NCBI GenBank assembly: GCA_028292145.1
Contig: JAQGMX010000293.1
Span: 1 to 9,791 of the forward strand
Direction: 5' to 3'
Length of the DNA stretch: 9,791 nucleotides
From: Variovorax sp.
GTDB taxonomy: Bacteria; Pseudomonadota; Gammaproteobacteria; Burkholderiales; Burkholderiaceae_C
Numbering within the stretch: position 1 is the first letter of the stretch; every line of letters starts with the position of its first letter. Made by a program: the position numbers and the translations under genes. A model generated the notes under the pieces. It was not told the DNA's origin, did no database searches, and worked only from the letters and a program-made list of their open reading frames with translations. This document shows positions 7,269-9,791 of this stretch, one piece after another.

Positions 7269-7628
7269 TTAGAAGTTTGTCCGGTTCGCGCTGCGGTTTT
7301 GCAGTGCCATGGCCAGTTGGGTCTCGATGTTGCGCAGCACGTTTCGCGCTTCGATGCTTTCGTTTGCGTTGTTTTCAATCTCCTCTTGAGACAGTGCCAG
7401 GCCGACCGGAGGTGCGACGATATCGTCATGCGCGTCCAGCCAAGCATGTATCGCGGCGTTGTTGCGATACATGCGGTCGGCGGCATGAGGCAAGGGTTTT
7501 GATGTATCGGTTCCATTGCGCGTGAACGATGAGGCGCGCGTGACGACAGTCTTATGCTGCTTAGCCGAGTCAACATGCGACGTGACTGTGGGCATATGAA
7601 TTTTTTGGTTTTTTGTTTGGGGGATCAT
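7269..7628 (-). CDS. Hypothetical protein, low-GC orphan gene
   Basis: A 119-codon frame runs on the - strand from ATG 7628 to TAA (7271-7269), 79 bases downstream of ruvC on the same strand and 7 bases tail-to-tail from the small membrane gene. I do not recognise the product. It is soluble, with no signal peptide or membrane helix. Residues 1-50 are polar and probably disordered (Lys/Thr/Ser/Gln-rich). Residues about 50-115 look helical (RMYRNNAAIHAWLDAHDD; LSQEEIENNANESIEARNVLRNIETQLAMAL). Amino-acid make-up is balanced and its codons mix AAA/ACA/CAA with GC-rich ones, unlike the Arg-rich shadow frames nearby. GC is about 54% by hand count, well below the neighbouring genes. No Shine-Dalgarno sequence is visible before ATG 7628 or the next in-frame ATG at 7595, so the start is uncertain. 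It may be an acquired or fast-evolving gene, or a decaying one. Confidence 0.55.
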   Translation of the reverse strand: MIPQTKNQKIHMPTVTSHVDSAKQHKTVVTRASSFTRNGTDTSKPLPHAADRMYRNNAAIHAWLDAHDDIVAPPVGLALSQEEIENNANESIEARNVLRNIETQLAMALQNRSANRTNF

Positions 7629-7707
7629 TGGACTGACGGGGTTGTTGATGAACCGTCAATTTAGTGCGAGGCGATCGTTCGCGGCTTCGGAGCGCTCCTA
7701 ATCCTGT
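7629..7707 (-). other. Spacer between ruvC and the orphan gene
   Basis: These 79 bases contain a perfect 10-base palindrome GGAGCGCTCC (7689-7698) just after the ruvC stop and a short inverted repeat GCGA/TCGC (7671-7674 and 7679-7682). Neither is followed by a T-run on the - strand, so termination here is not supported. A TAAATT word (7663-7658 on the - strand) could be a weak -10 for the orphan gene, without a matching -35. Confidence 0.35.
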
Positions 7708-8256
7708 CTAGCGCGTCCGGCCCTGCCGGTACATCCCGCTGGTGCTGCGCGCCAGTCCCGAAGCATCCGCCAGCCGCGCCATCGAACTGCCGACATGCGC
7801 ATGCGTGATGGCGATGCCCAGTGCATCGGCCGCGTCGCTGCCGGGCAGGCCGGGCAGGTCGAGCAGTCGCTTCACCATCTCCTGAACCTGCGCCTTGGCA
7901 GCCTGCCCGTGCCCCGCGACCGCACGCTTCATCTGCAGCGCCGTGTATTCGGCGACCGGCAGATCCTTGTTTACCAGGGCCGTGATGCAGGCACCGCGCG
8001 CCTGGCCCAGCAACAGAGTCGATTGCGGGTTGACGTTGACGAAGATGATCTCGACGGCAGCCGATGCCGGTTCGTAGCGCGCCACGATCTCACCGATGCC
8101 GTCGAACAGCACCTTGAGGCGTTCCGGCAGATTGCCGCGCACCATGTGCTTGGTGCTGATGGTGCCGCTGGCCACGTAGTGCAGCTTGTGGCCTTCGGCA
8201 TCCACCAACCCGAAGCCGGTTGTCTGAAGGCCGGGGTCGATACCGAGAATTCGCAT
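7708..8256 (-). CDS. ruvC: RuvC, Holliday-junction resolvase
   Basis: A dimeric endonuclease that nicks Holliday junctions symmetrically at the end of recombinational repair, working with RuvAB. The 182-residue product is slightly longer than E. coli RuvC (173); the excess is a basic tail (SGLARSTSGMYRQGRTR). The catalytic acidic set is present: Asp7 in LGIDPG, Glu69 in AAVEIIF, and Asp141 and Asp144 in SDAADALGIAITHAH. Lys110 and Lys121 fit the DNA-contacting lysines. The ATG at 8256 gives the exact family N-terminus MRILGIDPG. There is no Shine-Dalgarno sequence between the porin stop and this ATG. ruvA and ruvB are not in the window. Transcription may come from a local promoter or by read-through from the porin gene 15 bases upstream. 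Confidence 0.96.
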   Translation of the reverse strand: MRILGIDPGLQTTGFGLVDAEGHKLHYVASGTISTKHMVRGNLPERLKVLFDGIGEIVARYEPASAAVEIIFVNVNPQSTLLLGQARGACITALVNKDLPVAEYTALQMKRAVAGHGQAAKAQVQEMVKRLLDLPGLPGSDAADALGIAITHAHVGSSMARLADASGLARSTSGMYRQGRTR

Positions 8257-8263
8257 GCACGCG

Positions 8264-8269
8264 AATGTA
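8264..8269 (-). promoter_or_regulatory. Candidate -10 element of ruvC
   Basis: On the - strand TACATT (8269 to 8264) ends 7 bases before the ruvC ATG, the same spacing as the lpxC candidate. It lies in the 15-base gap after the porin stop. The word CTACATTCG around it also occurs upstream of the porin. No good -35 was found in the porin 3' end. Confidence 0.4.
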
Positions 8270-8271
8270 GT

Positions 8272-9381
8272 CTAGAAGCGGTGGCGCAATCCGATGGTGT
8301 AGCCGTTGCGGCTCTTCGGGCCGGCCGTCGTACCGCCGTTGAGGTTGGCATTGCCCTTCAGGCTGGTGCGATCGGCCTCGATGTAGGCGTCGGTGCGCTT
8401 GGAGAACGCGTAGTCGAGCGCCACAGTGATGAAGTCGCCGTGTGTGTCGCCGGCCAGCGTCGGCCCCGACTGGTTGGTGCGGAAATAGTGCGCGCCGAGA
8501 TTGATCTGCGGCGTGAGTTGGTAGCCGAAGCCGACTTTCGTGATGTCGCGCTTGTTCGCAACCAGGAACGCCGGACCGCCGAAGTTGCCGTTGGTGATCG
8601 AACTGCCGCTCCAGATGCCCGAGAGCACCGCCAGATCGAGCGGCGCAGTCAGCGGACCGCCGTCGAGCTTGTTCTCTCCGTAGCCGAGGTTGAAGTACCA
8701 CTTGTCGATGCGGTAGGAACCGCCCAGCGTCCAGGCTTCGATTTTGCGGCCAGAGCCGAATTGCAGTGTCTGGTAAGCAGCGCCGAGCGCGAAGCCGTTG
8801 GCCGCGTAGCGCAGGAAACCGCCGGCCGTCCTGCCGCCGGTGGGCGAGTCTTCCGACGGAGAATATTGCAGGCCGCCGCGGAACGCTCCGTATTCGGCCG
8901 TGTACTTGAGCATGTTGCTGGCGCGGGCGCCAAGCGAGAAACCGATCTCCGGCTTGTACGCCTCGAAGTATGGCGAATACGGGTACGACGCATAGGTGGT
9001 CGTCACCAGGTCGAACAACACGTTGTACTGCCGGCCCATCGTGAGGCGCCCGAAGGTCGAGCTCTGCAGTCCGACCCAAGACTGCTGGAAAAAGCTGGCT
9101 GCTGCGACCTGCCCCGAGTCGGCGAGAAAGCGATTCTCGAGATTGGCGATGGCGCGCAAACCGCCGCCCAGATCCTCCGTCACGTTGATGCCGAACCGAC
9201 TCTGCGACATGCCGCCGCCGATCATCTGCGTGAGTGAGCCGTTGCCGGCGGCGCCTTCGTTGGTGGTGTGACGGATGGCTGCATCCACGATGCCGTACAT
9301 CTCCACTTTCGACTGGGCCCAGGTTGCGGGCGTGAGTGTGGCGATCAGGGCGCAGGCGATAAACGGCTTCGTGCAGGTCAA
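8272..9381 (-). CDS. Gram-negative outer-membrane porin (Burkholderia/Comamonas type)
   Basis: A trimeric beta-barrel porin for passive uptake of small solutes across the outer membrane. The start chosen is TTG 9381, because AAGGAG lies 5 bases upstream and the frame then opens directly with a signal peptide: MTCTKPFIACALIATL, helix to TPATWA, predicted cleavage after Ala22 before QSKVEMYGIVD. The in-frame ATG at 9441 would put 20 charged and polar residues ahead of the signal and is rejected. The mature protein of about 347 residues shows alternating beta strands (VEMYGIVDAAI, SFFQQSWVGLQ, YFNLGYGENK, GFGYQLT) and ends in HRF, the C-terminal Phe needed for barrel assembly. N-terminal VxxYGxxD and the terminal Phe are family marks. 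Substrate preference cannot be read from the sequence. Confidence 0.93.
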   Translation of the reverse strand: MTCTKPFIACALIATLTPATWAQSKVEMYGIVDAAIRHTTNEGAAGNGSLTQMIGGGMSQSRFGINVTEDLGGGLRAIANLENRFLADSGQVAAASFFQQSWVGLQSSTFGRLTMGRQYNVLFDLVTTTYASYPYSPYFEAYKPEIGFSLGARASNMLKYTAEYGAFRGGLQYSPSEDSPTGGRTAGGFLRYAANGFALGAAYQTLQFGSGRKIEAWTLGGSYRIDKWYFNLGYGENKLDGGPLTAPLDLAVLSGIWSGSSITNGNFGGPAFLVANKRDITKVGFGYQLTPQINLGAHYFRTNQSGPTLAGDTHGDFITVALDYAFSKRTDAYIEADRTSLKGNANLNGGTTAGPKSRNGYTIGLRHRF

Positions 9382-9386
9382 GATGT

Positions 9387-9392
9387 CTCCTT
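9387..9392 (-). promoter_or_regulatory. Shine-Dalgarno site setting the porin TTG start
   Basis: AAGGAG on the - strand (9392 to 9387), 5 bases before TTG 9381. It is the strongest ribosome-binding site in the right half of the window and fixes the porin start. Confidence 0.8.
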
Positions 9393-9410
9393 CTTGTTCT
9401 TGGAACTCCG

Positions 9411-9416
9411 AATGTA
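9411..9416 (-). promoter_or_regulatory. Candidate -10 element of the porin gene
   Basis: TACATT on the - strand (9416 to 9411) within CTCCTACATTCGG. A transcript starting about 7 bases on would have a leader of roughly 20-25 bases carrying the Shine-Dalgarno site. The hexamer at -35 spacing (GTTTCA, 9439 to 9434) is a poor match. Confidence 0.4.
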
Positions 9417-9434
9417 GGAGAAGACTGGCGTGTT

Positions 9435-9449
9435 GAAACATGTTGTTTC
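9435..9449. promoter_or_regulatory. Operator-like palindrome upstream of the porin
   Basis: GAAACA-TGT-TGTTTC is a 15-base inverted repeat with perfect 6-bp arms and a 3-base centre. It overlaps the -35 position of the candidate porin promoter, so a bound dimeric regulator would compete with RNA polymerase. A second, offset palindrome AACATGTT (9437-9444) lies inside it. The binding protein is unknown. Confidence 0.4.
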
Positions 9450-9565
9450 GTGCTCGATTTCCCGTATGGGAGGGTCGACATCAATCCGTTAAAGAAGCGT
9501 CATACCGGCAGGTAGAAACGAACTTGTTGCGAATCCATGCAAGCGAGTGAGGCGTTGTGGCACCG

Positions 9566-9791
9566 ATGATTCCGCGCATGACCTTCCGCTTCAATTCACG
9601 CGCCTTTGCCGCGTCGCTCCTGCTTTTTGGTTTGCTGGTTCTGCTCGCGACATTCGGTGCGCGTACCGGATGGCTGCGCAGTTTCTTCGGAGACGTGCTG
9701 GCCGTGATCTGGTTGTATTACCTGTTCAAGACCGTGCTCGCCGCCCGTCCGCTGCCGCTCGCGTTCGCGGCCTTCGGTGTCGGTTGCGCAC
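9566..9791 (+). CDS. DUF2809-type membrane protein (5' part, cut by window end)
   Basis: The frame opens at ATG 9566 and is still open at the right edge after 75 codons. The product starts with a short basic segment (MIPRMTFRFNSR), then a first membrane helix at about 13-31 (AFAASLLLFGLLVLLATFG). A conserved-looking turn and second helix follow (LRSFFGDVLAVIWLYYLFKT), with a third helix beginning LPLAFAAFGVG. The FxGDVLxVIxxY pattern after helix one resembles DUF2809 proteins as I remember them; their role is unknown. Start choice is uncertain: GTG 9557 and ATG 9578 are in the same frame, and TGAGG (9548-9552) is 13 bases from ATG 9566 but only 4 from GTG 9557. It is divergent from the porin. 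Confidence 0.7.
   Translation, partial: MIPRMTFRFNSRAFAASLLLFGLLVLLATFGARTGWLRSFFGDVLAVIWLYYLFKTVLAARPLPLAFAAFGVGCA

Noticed and set aside
7277..7525. An 82-codon + strand frame opposite the orphan gene
   Set aside because: Cys/Arg-rich product with no ribosome-binding site; the - strand frame has far more protein-like composition.
7597..7620. T-rich tract on the + strand, a possible terminator for the lpxC operon
   Set aside because: No stable GC-rich stem lies directly before it, and it is over 300 bases past the last + strand gene. It falls within the orphan gene's first codons.
7795..9237. A 480-codon + strand frame spanning ruvC and most of the porin
   Set aside because: It crosses two well-identified genes in antisense, is rich in Arg/Val/His, and has no domain or ribosome-binding site.
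8090..9484. A 464-codon - strand frame overlapping the porin and ruvC in another frame
   Set aside because: Arg/His-rich shadow translation. The porin and ruvC frames have signal peptide, catalytic residues and proper termini.

Overview
The window looks like a chromosomal segment of a high-GC betaproteobacterium of the order Burkholderiales, most like the Comamonadaceae / Leptothrix-Rubrivivax side. The FtsZ N-terminus (MAIEMIEVEEFNQG...), the dcw gene order, the LpxC sequence and a Burkholderia/Comamonas-type trimeric porin all point that way. This placement is from memory of protein families, not from a search.

Bases 1-7054 carry the distal half of the division and cell-wall (dcw) cluster, all on the + strand: murG (3' end only), murC, ddl, ftsQ, ftsA, ftsZ and lpxC. 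The first four are translationally coupled: murG/murC and murC/ddl overlap by 4 bases, ddl/ftsQ by 1, and ftsQ/ftsA are 20 bases apart. Their products make lipid-linked peptidoglycan precursor (MurG, MurC, Ddl), build the divisome (FtsQ, FtsA, FtsZ) and commit UDP-acyl-GlcNAc to lipid A (LpxC). Spacing loosens before ftsZ (164 bases) and before lpxC (107 bases), and both spacers contain inverted repeats. lpxC has no visible Shine-Dalgarno sequence, but a -10-like TAAAAT sits where a leaderless transcript would need it. A 58-codon two-helix membrane protein follows lpxC.

Bases 7269-9381 run on the - strand, convergent with the dcw cluster. In transcription order they are a TTG-started outer-membrane porin, ruvC (Holliday-junction resolvase) only 15 bases later, and a 119-codon unrecognised gene with clearly lower GC (about 54% by hand count). 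ruvC also lacks a Shine-Dalgarno sequence and has a -10-like hexamer at the same 7-base spacing from its start codon as lpxC. The porin has a strong Shine-Dalgarno site, a candidate -10 and a 15-base palindrome upstream.

From 9566 a divergent + strand gene for a DUF2809-type membrane protein begins and runs off the window. No gene-free stretch exceeds 300 bases; the longest is 9382-9565, between porin and the DUF2809 gene. I saw no tRNA, rRNA, CRISPR, insertion sequence or clear rho-independent terminator. Most of the window is conserved core genome. The least explained items are the low-GC orphan gene, the small membrane gene, and the suggested leaderless starts of lpxC and ruvC. I did not find a convincing new multi-gene system.
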